Assembly (NCBI RefSeq): GCF_002026305.1
Contig: NZ_MVAB01000001.1
Coordinates: 558,001-622,000 of the forward strand
Source of the DNA: Vagococcus martis
Lineage (GTDB): Bacteria; Bacillota; Bacilli; Lactobacillales; Vagococcaceae
Direction: 5' to 3'
DNA length: 64,000 nucleotides
Below are positions 55,366 through 64,000 of this stretch, in pieces (position 1 is the stretch's first letter; each line of letters begins with the position of its first letter). The position numbers and the translations under genes were made by a program. A model generated the notes under the pieces. That model searched no databases. It was not told the DNA's origin and worked only from the letters and a program-made list of their open reading frames with translations.

Positions 55366-56142
55366 ATGTATCTTACAATTATTCTAGCATTATTTGCTTA
55401 TTTTATTATTTGGTTCATTATATCAACTATGAAGTCCAACTATTCCTTAGTTGATATTGCTTGGGGGGGAGGGTTTGTTGTGGTAGCTTGGGTAGGCTTT
55501 TTAATGACCTCTCCACACACCATTCAACAGATACTTGTTTTACTCTTTGTTACACTTTGGGGAGGTCGTCTTGCTTGGCATTTAGGGTTACGTAATTGGA
55601 ATGCTCCTGAAGATTATCGATATGTTAAAATCAAGCAACGTTGGGGAAATCAATTTGTTCACTTAAAAGCTTTTATCAATATTTTTCTTCTTCAAGGTAT
55701 CTTATTATTTATTGTTGCACTACCTATTACACATACTTTTACTAATCAACAAGCATATAATACTTTACGTTGGTGGCAAATACTTGGTGTATTCATTTGG
55801 ATTATTGGATTTTTATTTGAAGTCATTGGAGATCGTCAATTGACTAAATTTAAAGAAAACCCTAGTAATAAAGGGAAATTATTAACAACTGGACTTTGGT
55901 CTATTACTAGACACCCTAATTATTTTGGAGAAGTCACAAGTTGGTGGGGGATTTTTCTTTTATCTTTATCACATTGGACTAATCTTTGGATTATCATTGG
56001 TCCTATTACTATTACCCTTTTAATATTATTTGTGTCAGGTGTTCCCTTACTAGAAAATAAATATCAAACTAGAAAAGATTTTCAATCTTATGCACAACAT
56101 ACTTCAAAATTCTTTCCTTTTATTGGAAAAAAAGGATTATAG
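55366..56142 (+). CDS. DUF1295 (steroid 5-alpha-reductase-like) membrane protein
   Basis: This 258-residue integral membrane protein has about six to seven helices. The C-terminal DUF1295/isoprenylcysteine methyltransferase-like signature is [19 protein letters not shown], where RHPNYFGE is diagnostic. Members are putative lipid or steroid reductases or methyltransferases. The start codon directly follows the fusion gene stop, with AAAGGAG inside that gene, so translation is coupled. A terminator ends the three-gene operon. Activity on lipids is inferred from family and neighbours. Confidence 0.8.
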   Translation: MYLTIILALFAYFIIWFIISTMKSNYSLVDIAWGGGFVVVAWVGFLMTSPHTIQQILVLLFVTLWGGRLAWHLGLRNWNAPEDYRYVKIKQRWGNQFVHLKAFINIFLLQGILLFIVALPITHTFTNQQAYNTLRWWQILGVFIWIIGFLFEVIGDRQLTKFKENPSNKGKLLTTGLWSITRHPNYFGEVTSWWGIFLLSLSHWTNLWIIIGPITITLLILFVSGVPLLENKYQTRKDFQSYAQHTSKFFPFIGKKGL

Positions 56143-56152
56143 ATATAATATA

Positions 56153-56193
56153 AAAACAGCGACACAGTTTGATTCTGCGTCGCTGTTTTTTTC
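56153..56193. terminator. Bidirectional terminator
   Basis: An AACAGCGAC..CAG / CTG..GTCGCTGTT hairpin has seven T on the plus side and TTTTT on the minus side. It separates the lipid-type operon from convergent bceB. Confidence 0.9.
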
Positions 56194-58176
56194 TTACACC
56201 ACTTTTCTCTCCACTAATCTATAATACACTTTAGACGTTTGAGCATACATGACAAGGTAAATCAGTAAAAAAATTACTACCATAATGATACAAATTATCA
56301 TAAATAATACTTTATCACTCAATCCAAATAACATCAGTAAATTACTCATCAAGGGAAACGCAAAAGCTAAGTGAAGTGTCGCAAGGATAATCAGGAAAAA
56401 GAATACCATAATGATTTGTCCTCTAATACTTTGTTTTACTTCTTGATGACTCATTCCAACCTTTTGCATAATATCATAGCGATGTTCATCCTGCATACCT
56501 TCAGATATTTGTTTGTAATAAATGATTAACCCTGTGGCTAAAGTGAAACTAAGACCTAAAATCATACCTAAAAATAAGAAACCACCTGAGAATGCTTGTA
56601 ATTCTTCTCTGTCAATCGCAGCTGAAGAGAAATTGTCGGTTAGTCCCATCTCTTTCAATTTGCTTTTCATCTCTTTAGCATAAGCTAACTGTTTATCACT
56701 TTCCCCAGTAAAATTAGCGTAAACGGTTGGAGACATTTCCAGATAGTTCTCATACTCATTTGGCGCAAGAGCCTTGATCGTGTCTTCCATCACGTTTTGA
56801 TTTGCCACGACAACAAATAACATATTTGAAATGCCACTCACTCTTGGAATAAATGTGATGTTATCAATAATTTGTTTCACCTTAAATTCTTTGTTACCAA
56901 AGGACGCTGACTTTCCATCAAATTTGCCGTTCATACTATATAAAGCAATCTCATCATCTGATAGTTTTAAATTCGTTTTTTCCAAACGATTGTACTCGTC
57001 TTGTGTCATAAAGTTTAAAGGTTCTGATTTGCTAAAGTCGTTTAGATTTTTAGTGTCTTTAGATAACAACTTATAATCAGTATTATCTTTTAATACCATT
57101 AGCCCATCAGATAAATCCGCATGGTCAACTTCTTTTAATCTAACATCATATTTCTTTGCCTCTGACTTAAATAGTGTTTCCACTTCTTTTACTTTGTCTT
57201 GTGGCACCATAAGACTCATATCATATGGATTACGATTTTTTATGACATTATCCATTCCGAAAAATAGACTACCTGTTGTGCTAAGTGTTACTAGTACCAT
57301 TGTACTCAAAATACTGATACTTGCTAATCCAACCGCATTTTGTTTCATTCGATACATCATATTTGAAATCGCGATGAAATGCGTTGGTTGATAATAAAAT
57401 TTCTTACGACGTTTTAACCATTTTAACATCATAATGCTACTTGCCATAAATAAAGCATACGTTCCAAAAATCACGAGTAAAATCGCAATAAAAAATAAGC
57501 TAATTGCTTTTAAAGGGGACTCGATAGTAACTGACATATAGTACCCTGCACCAATACATATAATACCTGATATACCTGTTAACCATTTTACTTTTGGTTC
57601 TTTTTCCCCTGTTTGAGTGCCTTTTAATAATTCTAAAGGATTAACTAGTTTTAACTGAATCATATTAATCACATAAAGTAATAAAAAGATACCCGTAAAA
57701 AATACTACCACATACCCTAAGCTTATAATCGTTAAATTATAAGTAAATCCTTCACCAAATCCTGTCATTTTTTTCAAAATTAGAAACGATAATTTCGAGA
57801 AAATAATCCCCGTAAATAATCCAACTACTATTGAAAACAAAGACACTAGCATAGTTTCGATAAATAAAATCTTGCCAAGTTCACGTTTTCCCATCCCTAA
57901 TATATTGTATAGACCTAGTTCTTTTTTACGCTGTTTGAGTAAAAAACTATTAGTGTACAATGAAAAAATAGTTGTAAAGATTAAAATGACGATTGAACCA
58001 AAGCCAAACAATGATTTTGCTGAATCCGCTCCAGGTAATGTATTCATTCCGTCATTTTTTAAGAGAATTTGCATAATCACATTGACGTTGACCAAAAAAA
58101 TCATCGACAAGATAAATGGGGCATACGCTCTCTGGTTTTTCTTTAAGTTAGTTAAGGCTAATTTTAAATAAAACAT
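56194..58176 (-). CDS. bceB: BceB-type ABC transporter permease
   Basis: This 660-residue permease has about ten helices and a roughly 200-residue extracellular domain between helices 7 and 8 (about 300-500), the hallmark of BceB/VraG/VraE-type transporters that protect against bacitracin and other peptide antibiotics. An FtsX domain is at the N-terminal side (about 60-170) and another near the C-terminus. It starts 1 nt after the bceA stop, with GGGGAGG overlapping that gene. The antibiotic specificity is unknown. Confidence 0.88.
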   Translation of the reverse strand: MFYLKLALTNLKKNQRAYAPFILSMIFLVNVNVIMQILLKNDGMNTLPGADSAKSLFGFGSIVILIFTTIFSLYTNSFLLKQRKKELGLYNILGMGKRELGKILFIETMLVSLFSIVVGLFTGIIFSKLSFLILKKMTGFGEGFTYNLTIISLGYVVVFFTGIFLLLYVINMIQLKLVNPLELLKGTQTGEKEPKVKWLTGISGIICIGAGYYMSVTIESPLKAISLFFIAILLVIFGTYALFMASSIMMLKWLKRRKKFYYQPTHFIAISNMMYRMKQNAVGLASISILSTMVLVTLSTTGSLFFGMDNVIKNRNPYDMSLMVPQDKVKEVETLFKSEAKKYDVRLKEVDHADLSDGLMVLKDNTDYKLLSKDTKNLNDFSKSEPLNFMTQDEYNRLEKTNLKLSDDEIALYSMNGKFDGKSASFGNKEFKVKQIIDNITFIPRVSGISNMLFVVVANQNVMEDTIKALAPNEYENYLEMSPTVYANFTGESDKQLAYAKEMKSKLKEMGLTDNFSSAAIDREELQAFSGGFLFLGMILGLSFTLATGLIIYYKQISEGMQDEHRYDIMQKVGMSHQEVKQSIRGQIIMVFFFLIILATLHLAFAFPLMSNLLMLFGLSDKVLFMIICIIMVVIFLLIYLVMYAQTSKVYYRLVERKVV

Positions 58177-58177
58177 C

Positions 58178-58936
58178 TTACGCCTCCCCTGTTAACAAAA
58201 CTGTCATCGTTTCAGAGATTTGATTTAAAAAATCATCATTGTTTTGTGAGCCACGATATATTTGATTGAATACTTGACCATCTTTAATAAACAAGACTCG
58301 GTTCGCATGACTTGCGGCTACTACACTATGTGTCACCATGACGATTGTTTGTCCTTGTTTGTTTACTTCTTGAAACAATGATAAAAGTTGAGTAGACGTT
58401 TTCGAGTCAAGTGCTCCGGTCGGCTCATCTGCCAGTAAAATATCTGGTTGTGTAATCAATGATCTTGCGGCAGCCACACGTTGTTGTTGCCCACCAGATA
58501 ATTCATAAGGATATTTTTCCAACAATTTATTCAATCCAAGTTGTGGTGCTAGCTTATCTAATCTAGACATCATCTCTTCAAGTGGTGTTTTAGCTAACAC
58601 TAATGGCAATAAAATATTGTCTTGAACTGAAAAAGTATCTAGTAAATTAAATTGTTGAAAGACAAACCCTAAATGCTCACGCCTAAAAGCAGCCGCTTCT
58701 TTTTCCTTGATTTCATTCATATTTTTTCCATTTAATAAAATATCACCTGAAGTAGGTTTATCTAATGTTGCTAATAGATTAAGTAAGGTACTTTTACCAG
58801 AACCAGATTCTCCCATTATAGCAACATACTCACCAGCTTCCACCGAAAAGTTGATTTGTTTTAATGCCTCGACTTTTGCTCCAACTAAGCGTGTATGATA
58901 TGTTTTTTTGACATTATTGACTTCTAAAATTTTCAT
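58178..58936 (-). CDS. bceA: BceA-type ABC transporter ATPase
   Basis: This 252-residue ATPase has Walker A GESGSGKST, Q-loop VFQQFNLLD, signature LSGGQQQR, Walker B ILLADEPTGALD and H-loop VTHS. It pairs with the BceB-type permease immediately downstream and with the BceRS sensor genes upstream. AAAGGAG lies 9 nt before the ATG. Confidence 0.92.
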   Translation of the reverse strand: MKILEVNNVKKTYHTRLVGAKVEALKQINFSVEAGEYVAIMGESGSGKSTLLNLLATLDKPTSGDILLNGKNMNEIKEKEAAAFRREHLGFVFQQFNLLDTFSVQDNILLPLVLAKTPLEEMMSRLDKLAPQLGLNKLLEKYPYELSGGQQQRVAAARSLITQPDILLADEPTGALDSKTSTQLLSLFQEVNKQGQTIVMVTHSVVAASHANRVLFIKDGQVFNQIYRGSQNNDDFLNQISETMTVLLTGEA

Positions 58937-58973
58937 CTATGTTCTCCTTTTTTCTTGATTACTTGATATACCT

Positions 58974-59002
58974 ATCATACAAAACATGGTCATACATGCA
59001 CA
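58974..59002 (-). promoter_or_regulatory. Candidate bceAB promoter
   Basis: On the minus strand TGTGCA is followed after 17 nt by TATGAT, about 30 nt before bceA. The -35 is poor, as expected for a promoter needing an activator such as BceR. Confidence 0.45.
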
Positions 59003-59011
59003 CTTACAGAT

Positions 59012-59043
59012 AAAAAACCAAACTTACAACTTAGTAAGTTTGG
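59012..59043 (-). terminator. Terminator between bceRS and bceAB
   Basis: CCAAACTTAC pairs with GTAAGTTTGG and six T follow on the minus strand, directly after the kinase stop. Confidence 0.85.
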
Positions 59044-60039
59044 CTAATCATACATGTTTTCAAACTGTGAAAAAGTCATACCAACCACTGTTCCTTTTCC
59101 TATTTCTGATGATATTTCTAAGATTATCCCTAGGTGATTTGCGATATTTTGACTCATATGAAGTCCTAACCCTGTGGCTTTTTGATGCTGTCTTCCATTA
59201 AATCCTGTATATCCTGACTCAAAAATCCGTGGTAAATCTTGTGGAAGAATCCCGATACCACTATCAGTAATAGTCAGTGTGTCTTTTGTCATGTCAATTT
59301 TTATTCCACCGATTTTCGTGTATTTGATACTGTTAAAGATTAATTGCTCTAAAATAAACAACAACCACTTTTCATCTGTGACAATCTCTTTTTGAAATGG
59401 AACTAACTCCACACTCAAATCTTTTTGTATAAAGAACATGCGGTACTTTTTGATTACTTTTTTGACGACACTTGAGAGTTCCACTTTTTTTAGAACTAAA
59501 TCATCTTCTAAGTTCGTCATTTTTAAATAATGAAGCATCATAGATAAGTAGCCATCAATCGTTGAAATTTCATTTTTTATTTTGGTCGTTGACTCTGGTT
59601 CTGTTTCGACCAAAACTTGCAAAGCTGCTAGAGGTGTCTTTATTTGGTGACTCCACATAGCATAATAATCCAATAGCAATTGCTGTTCTTTGACTAACTG
59701 ATGCTCTAAATGTTGGTTTGTGGCACTCACTTTTTTCAACAATGCTTGATAATCCTTGTTTAGCATATCTTCACCTATATCAAGTTGCTGATACAACACA
59801 TTATCGACTGATTCTTGTTCGATGATATCTTGCAACATATTGTGTTCTTTATACATTTTTTTCATATCAACCAGTGTCCAAATCACTAAAATAAAGAACA
59901 CAAATAATAATCCATCCATAAAAGGAGTTAAAGATAAGTTATATAAAAAGAACGTCGCCAAAAACATGCCACTCATCATAACAAACAACGCATAAATGAC
60001 CCATTTTTCCTTAATGTAATTTTTTAAAAACTGTGTCAT
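59044..60039 (-). CDS. bceS: BceS-type intramembrane-sensing histidine kinase
   Basis: This 331-residue kinase has two closely spaced helices (about 14-34 and 42-57) with almost no extracellular loop, typical of intramembrane-sensing kinases that read transporter activity. His131 in MWSHQIKTPLAAL is the phosphorylation site. The ATPase domain has the N-box FNSIKYT and DSGIGI, TGLGLH. Its start overlaps the response regulator stop by 4 nt. Confidence 0.92.
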   Translation of the reverse strand: MTQFLKNYIKEKWVIYALFVMMSGMFLATFFLYNLSLTPFMDGLLFVFFILVIWTLVDMKKMYKEHNMLQDIIEQESVDNVLYQQLDIGEDMLNKDYQALLKKVSATNQHLEHQLVKEQQLLLDYYAMWSHQIKTPLAALQVLVETEPESTTKIKNEISTIDGYLSMMLHYLKMTNLEDDLVLKKVELSSVVKKVIKKYRMFFIQKDLSVELVPFQKEIVTDEKWLLFILEQLIFNSIKYTKIGGIKIDMTKDTLTITDSGIGILPQDLPRIFESGYTGFNGRQHQKATGLGLHMSQNIANHLGIILEISSEIGKGTVVGMTFSQFENMYD

Positions 60040-60719
60040 CTATCTAACCCATCTAACAAGTAGCCTTTCCCTTTTACTGTTTGAATATGGTCATCAAGTT
60101 GAATCACGGACAATTTCTTTCTTAGACGTGTCATATTAACTGAGAGTGTGTTGCTATCTATAAAATCATCACCCTCCCAAAGTTTTTCCATAATCATCTC
60201 TTTAGTCACGACTTGATTTTTATATTGAAATAATAAAGATAAAATTTTGCACTCTGTCGGCGATATATCAACCACCTCATCCTTATATTTTACTCGATTA
60301 TCTTGAAACAATAATTGATACGCACCATTTTGATATGACGTCACATTTCCAAATTGATAACTTCGTCTAATCAATGCTTGAATTTTTGCGACTAAAACGG
60401 AAAAATCAAATGGTTTAGCTATAAAATCATCAGCTCCCATATTCATTGCCATGATCATATTCATATTATCACTGGCTGATGAGAGAAATATAATCGGAAT
60501 TTCTGAAATCTGTCGTATTTGTTCACACCAGTAAAAGCCATTATAATAGGGTAACGAAATATCCATTAATACCATATCTGGCTGATTATCTAATATTTCA
60601 TCTAGTACATGTTCAAAATCATCCACACTCACACAGTCATATCCCCATTGAGATAAATATGTTTTTAATCCCTGACTAATAACTGGATCATCTTCTACAA
60701 TAAATATTTTGTGATTCAT
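60036..60719 (-). CDS. bceR: BceR-type response regulator
   Basis: This 227-residue OmpR-class regulator has a receiver domain with the acidic pocket VEDD and phospho-acceptor Asp53 (VLMDISLP). The winged-helix DNA-binding domain (about 130-225) has LSVNMTRLRKKL as recognition helix. ATG 60719 has AAAGGAG upstream; 11 extra upstream residues are rejected. It heads the bceRS unit, which would activate bceAB. Confidence 0.93.
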   Translation of the reverse strand: MNHKIFIVEDDPVISQGLKTYLSQWGYDCVSVDDFEHVLDEILDNQPDMVLMDISLPYYNGFYWCEQIRQISEIPIIFLSSASDNMNMIMAMNMGADDFIAKPFDFSVLVAKIQALIRRSYQFGNVTSYQNGAYQLLFQDNRVKYKDEVVDISPTECKILSLLFQYKNQVVTKEMIMEKLWEGDDFIDSNTLSVNMTRLRKKLSVIQLDDHIQTVKGKGYLLDGLDR

Positions 60720-60740
60720 ATTGAAACTCCTTTTTAGGAT

Positions 60741-60787
60741 AAAAAAATCCACCTATACTATGTCTATACATAATATAAATGGATTTC
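60741..60787 (-). terminator. Terminator after nifJ
   Basis: AAATCCA pairs with TGGATTT, with an inner TATTATG / CATAGTA stem, and a seven-T run follows on the minus strand. It overlaps the region where the bceR promoter must lie. Confidence 0.7.
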
Positions 60788-60810
60788 ACTTGTTTTGCTA
60801 TGATTTTTAC

Positions 60811-63800
60811 TTATTTTCCAGATAACCTCTTATAAGTTTGTGCTTTTTCAATCGCATCATCTGCTGATTTTTCAAGTAGTGTTGCCACTTCTGATTCGTC
60901 TTCTAACACATTTTCTAAAGCAGAAAAACGTGTTTGATAGTTAAAAAATTCTGTTAGATTATCAAAATTAGCTTTTTTATAATCTATTTTCAATGGTTCT
61001 TTTCCTTTATCAATTAACTCTGGATTATAACGATACAGTGGCCAGTAACCTGATTCAACCGCTCGCTTGGTTACTTCAACAGCGTGACTCATTCCACCTT
61101 GAATCCCATGATTAATGCATGGTACATACCCTATAATAAGAGACGGGCCTGGGTAACTTTCGGCTTCTGCTATTGCTTTGATTGCTTGTGTTGGATTAGC
61201 ATTTATCGCAACTTGTGCTACATATACTCCACCATATGTCATCGCAATTAAACCTAAATCTTTTTTCGGTGTTCTCTTACCTTCAGATGAGAATTTTGCA
61301 ATCGCCGCAGTTGGTGTTGCTTTTGATGTTTGTCCTCCAGTATTTGAGTAGACTTCATTATCCATGATAAAGATATTCACATCTTCTCCACTCGCTAAAC
61401 AGTGATCAATTCCACCAAATCCAATATCATATGCCCAACCATCCCCACCAATAATCCATTGGCTAGGTTTGACAAACAAATCTTTTTTACGATAGATGTC
61501 TTCGAGCAATTCGACACCATCCATCTCTTCTAACAAAGCTGCTTCAAGTTTTGTTGACCGTTGTCTTGACCCATTTCCTTCATCCTTATGTTCAATCCAA
61601 TCAGCCATCAATTCTCTTAATGAGTCCGTTCCAACTTGCTGTTCAATCGCTTCTTCTAGTAAATGTTGTACGCCCTCTCGTTGTGTTTTGTTAGCAAGAT
61701 ACATCCCCAAACCAAACTCAGCATTGTCTTCAAATAAAGAGTTACTCCAAGCTGGTCCTTGTCCAAATGTATTGGTTGTATAAGGGGTTGCTGGTGCTGA
61801 TGCACCCCAAATAGATGAACAACCAGTAGCGTTTGCCATCAACATACGATCACCATAAAGTTGCGTTAATAGCTTGATATAAGTTGTTTCACCACAACCA
61901 GAACACGCACCTGAAAACTCCATTAAAGGCTGCTCAAATTGAGACCCTTTAATGGACTCTTTTTTCTTCACTGGATTTGCTTTTTGTTTTAATGTCATAG
62001 CAAACGCCCAGTTGATTGCTTCTTCTTTTTGCTCATCATAAGGTTTCATGACTAATGCTTTTTCTTTTGCCGGACAAACGTCCACGCACAATCCACAACC
62101 TGTACAATCTTCCAGTGACACTTGAATACGATATTTCAAACCATCGGTACCCTTCATTTCACGCACAATAAATCCATCTGGTGCTTCTTCCATCTCATCA
62201 TCATCAGCTAAAAATGGGCGAATCGCAGCATGTGGACAGATAAACGCGCACTCATTGCACATGGTACATGCTTCAGGTATCCATTCTGGAACTTCTAACG
62301 CAATACCACGTTTTTCAAAAGCTGCTGTTCCCATTGGTACACTACCATCTGTCATATTATTATCAATAAGTGTTTTAACACTCAATGAATCACCTTGTTG
62401 TGCATTAACAGGCTCTAATATTTCTCTGACATATTTTGGTTTTGTCATATCAACGACTGCTTTGTCTATTTCAATATATAACCAATCACTAGGTATGTCT
62501 ACTTTCACCAAATCTGAGAGTGTTAAATCTATGGCTGCATGATTTTTATCCACAATTGCTTGCGATTTTTTACCATAACTTGCTACGACTTCTTCTTTTA
62601 AATATTTAATGTATTCATCTTTTGGCATAAGTTGATTCAACTCAAAAAACGCTGTCGACATGACTTGATTAATACGTCGGCCTAAGCCAACTTGTTGTGC
62701 AATTGATATGGCATCAATGATATAAAAGTTTGCTTCTTTTTCAGCTAATTCTTTTTTCAAACGTTTTGGCAATAAGCGTAACACTCGCTCTTTATCCCAC
62801 GTTGTATTTAAAAGGAACGTCCCACCTTTTTTAAGCCCACGCAACAAATCGTATTGATGAATGTATGACCCATTATGACATCCAATAAAGTCTGCTGTTT
62901 CAATTAAATAAGGGGAATTGATTGGTTCTTTTCCAAAACGTAAATAAGAGGTCGTTAACCCACCAGATTTTTTTGAATCATAAGAAAAATACCCTTGTGC
63001 ATACAAGTCAGTGTGATTTCCAATGATTTTAATTGCTTGTTTATTAGCACCAACCGTTCCATCAGATCCAAATCCCCAAAATTTTGCTTGGTAAGTATCT
63101 TTTGGTGTTAAATCAAGCAATGGTCCCACTGGTAATGATAAATGCGTGACATCGTCATTGATACCAACAGTAAAACGATACAATAATTTATCAACCGGTC
63201 CACTTAAATGATCAAAAATCGCTTTAATTTGGTTAGGTGGCACATCTTTAGAACCTAATCCATATCGTCCGCCAATGACGATTGGACGATTTTTATGACG
63301 GTACATCGCACTTTGAATATCAAGTAACAGTGGCTCACCGTCTGCTCCAGGTTCTTTGGTTCTATCTAAAACAGCAATTCGTTCAACTGTATCTGGAATA
63401 TTTTGTAAAATATTTTCAGTTGGAAATGGACGATACAAATGAATATTTAAATGCCCTACTTTTCGACCTTGTGAATTTAGGTAATCAACTGTTTGTCTAA
63501 CAGTTGGTGCAACTGATCCCATTGAAATAATGATTTCTGTCGCCTCGTCATCACCATAGTAAGTACTTAAATCATAATTGGTACCACGAATTGCATTAAT
63601 GTCGTTCATATATTTTTGAACAATGTCTGGCACTCGGTCATAATATTGATTGATTGTTTCTCTTTGTTGAAAATGAATATCTGGGTTTTGAGCAGAACCT
63701 GAAACACTTGGGTGATTTGGGTTCATCGCTCGTTTTCTAAAAGCTGTTAATGCCTCTTGATTCACTAATCCACCTAACGTGTCATAAGGAATCACATCTA

Positions 63801-64000
63801 TTTTTTGAATTTCATGACTTGTTCTAAATCCATCAAAAAAATTCATAAATGGTAAACTGGCTTCAAGTGAAGCTAGGTGAGCCACAGCAGACAAATCCAT
63901 CACTTCTTGAACAGAACTTTCAGCTAACATGCAAAATCCTGTTTGTCTTGCTGCCATCACATCTCCATGATCACCAAAAATACTTAATGCATTTGTTGTA
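60811..64000 (-). CDS. nifJ: Pyruvate:ferredoxin (flavodoxin) oxidoreductase, N-terminus cut by window end
   Basis: This is the last 1062 or so residues of a PFOR/NifJ, which makes acetyl-CoA, CO2 and reduced ferredoxin from pyruvate under anaerobic conditions. The frame runs open to the window edge (ALSIFGDHGDVMAARQTGF), so roughly 110-150 N-terminal residues lie outside. In order follow domain II (GSVAPTVRQTVDYL), the gamma domain (GFGSDGTVGANKQAIK), a two-cluster ferredoxin domain (CTMCNECAFICP and CTGCGLCVDVCP) and the TPP domain (SGACSGCGETTY, ATGCSSIWG, GGDGWAYDIGFGG). All ligand Cys are present. An apparent GTG start at 63960 is internal. Confidence 0.95.
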   Translation of the reverse strand, partial: TTNALSIFGDHGDVMAARQTGFCMLAESSVQEVMDLSAVAHLASLEASLPFMNFFDGFRTSHEIQKIDVIPYDTLGGLVNQEALTAFRKRAMNPNHPSVSGSAQNPDIHFQQRETINQYYDRVPDIVQKYMNDINAIRGTNYDLSTYYGDDEATEIIISMGSVAPTVRQTVDYLNSQGRKVGHLNIHLYRPFPTENILQNIPDTVERIAVLDRTKEPGADGEPLLLDIQSAMYRHKNRPIVIGGRYGLGSKDVPPNQIKAIFDHLSGPVDKLLYRFTVGINDDVTHLSLPVGPLLDLTPKDTYQAKFWGFGSDGTVGANKQAIKIIGNHTDLYAQGYFSYDSKKSGGLTTSYLRFGKEPINSPYLIETADFIGCHNGSYIHQYDLLRGLKKGGTFLLNTTWDKERVLRLLPKRLKKELAEKEANFYIIDAISIAQQVGLGRRINQVMSTAFFELNQLMPKDEYIKYLKEEVVASYGKKSQAIVDKNHAAIDLTLSDLVKVDIPSDWLYIEIDKAVVDMTKPKYVREILEPVNAQQGDSLSVKTLIDNNMTDGSVPMGTAAFEKRGIALEVPEWIPEACTMCNECAFICPHAAIRPFLADDDEMEEAPDGFIVREMKGTDGLKYRIQVSLEDCTGCGLCVDVCPAKEKALVMKPYDEQKEEAINWAFAMTLKQKANPVKKKESIKGSQFEQPLMEFSGACSGCGETTYIKLLTQLYGDRMLMANATGCSSIWGASAPATPYTTNTFGQGPAWSNSLFEDNAEFGLGMYLANKTQREGVQHLLEEAIEQQVGTDSLRELMADWIEHKDEGNGSRQRSTKLEAALLEEMDGVELLEDIYRKKDLFVKPSQWIIGGDGWAYDIGFGGIDHCLASGEDVNIFIMDNEVYSNTGGQTSKATPTAAIAKFSSEGKRTPKKDLGLIAMTYGGVYVAQVAINANPTQAIKAIAEAESYPGPSLIIGYVPCINHGIQGGMSHAVEVTKRAVESGYWPLYRYNPELIDKGKEPLKIDYKKANFDNLTEFFNYQTRFSALENVLEDESEVATLLEKSADDAIEKAQTYKRLSGK

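Noticed and set aside
63958-63960. GTG as start codon of the PFOR gene
   Set aside because: The frame continues upstream to the window edge with conserved PFOR sequence, so it is internal.

Overview
The window is chromosomal DNA of a low-GC Gram-positive bacterium of the Lactobacillales. AT-rich codons, AAGGAG-type ribosome binding sites, T-box leaders, an LPKTG-anchored subtilase, OpuC and BceRS-AB modules and a PucR-type regulator all fit. The mix (PFOR, acetyl-CoA-type MetA, OpuC, NagA, Zwf) suggests an Enterococcaceae member such as Vagococcus or Enterococcus. This is inference; no rRNA or tRNA gene was recognised.

Layout. 0.3-9 kb: nfeD-floT membrane-microdomain pair, an FtsX/MacB-type ABC exporter, an SOS-box-preceded nuclease with a small partner gene, and a PadR-HAAS/DUF4097 pair. 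9-23 kb: a secreted YusW-like protein with pentapeptide repeats, an M24 peptidase, nagA, an aminotransferase, the opuCABCD osmoprotectant transporter, an acyl-ACP thioesterase, zwf, a LysR regulator, an AI-2E-family protein and an orphan GutA-type EIIA. 23.3-28.7 kb: a 1783-residue sortase-anchored subtilase. 28.8-32.5 kb: an XRE/TPR regulator-ApbE-FMN reductase-FMN reductase/PAS operon whose last protein carries two flavinylation-like motifs in its C-terminal tail.

33-45.5 kb: a catabolic region with visible decay. It holds an FdrA/YlbE/YlbF (allFGH, oxamate carbamoyltransferase-like) cluster with an NCS1 permease, a deaminase and a PucR regulator. FdrA has one in-frame amber codon, the YlbF homologue is cut to its C-terminal half beside an IS30 remnant, and the permease is deleted internally. 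A LacI-type regulator and a histidine phosphatase nearby are also broken.

45.6-51.6 kb: methionine synthesis (metY-metA) under a T-box with an ATG specifier, and an amino-acid ABC transporter behind two tandem T-boxes that both appear to have a CAC (His) specifier. A NagB-family gene has a perfect palindromic operator. 51.9-64 kb: a second, lipoprotein nuclease; a three-gene run DUF2177 - FakA/DegV fusion - DUF1295 suggestive of fatty-acid handling; a BceRS-AB peptide-antibiotic resistance module; and pyruvate:ferredoxin oxidoreductase, cut off by the window end.

Best candidates for undescribed biology are the ApbE/FMN-reductase operon with a doubly tagged tail, the single-chain fatty-acid-kinase fusion with two membrane lipid-type proteins, and the SOS-box nuclease pair.
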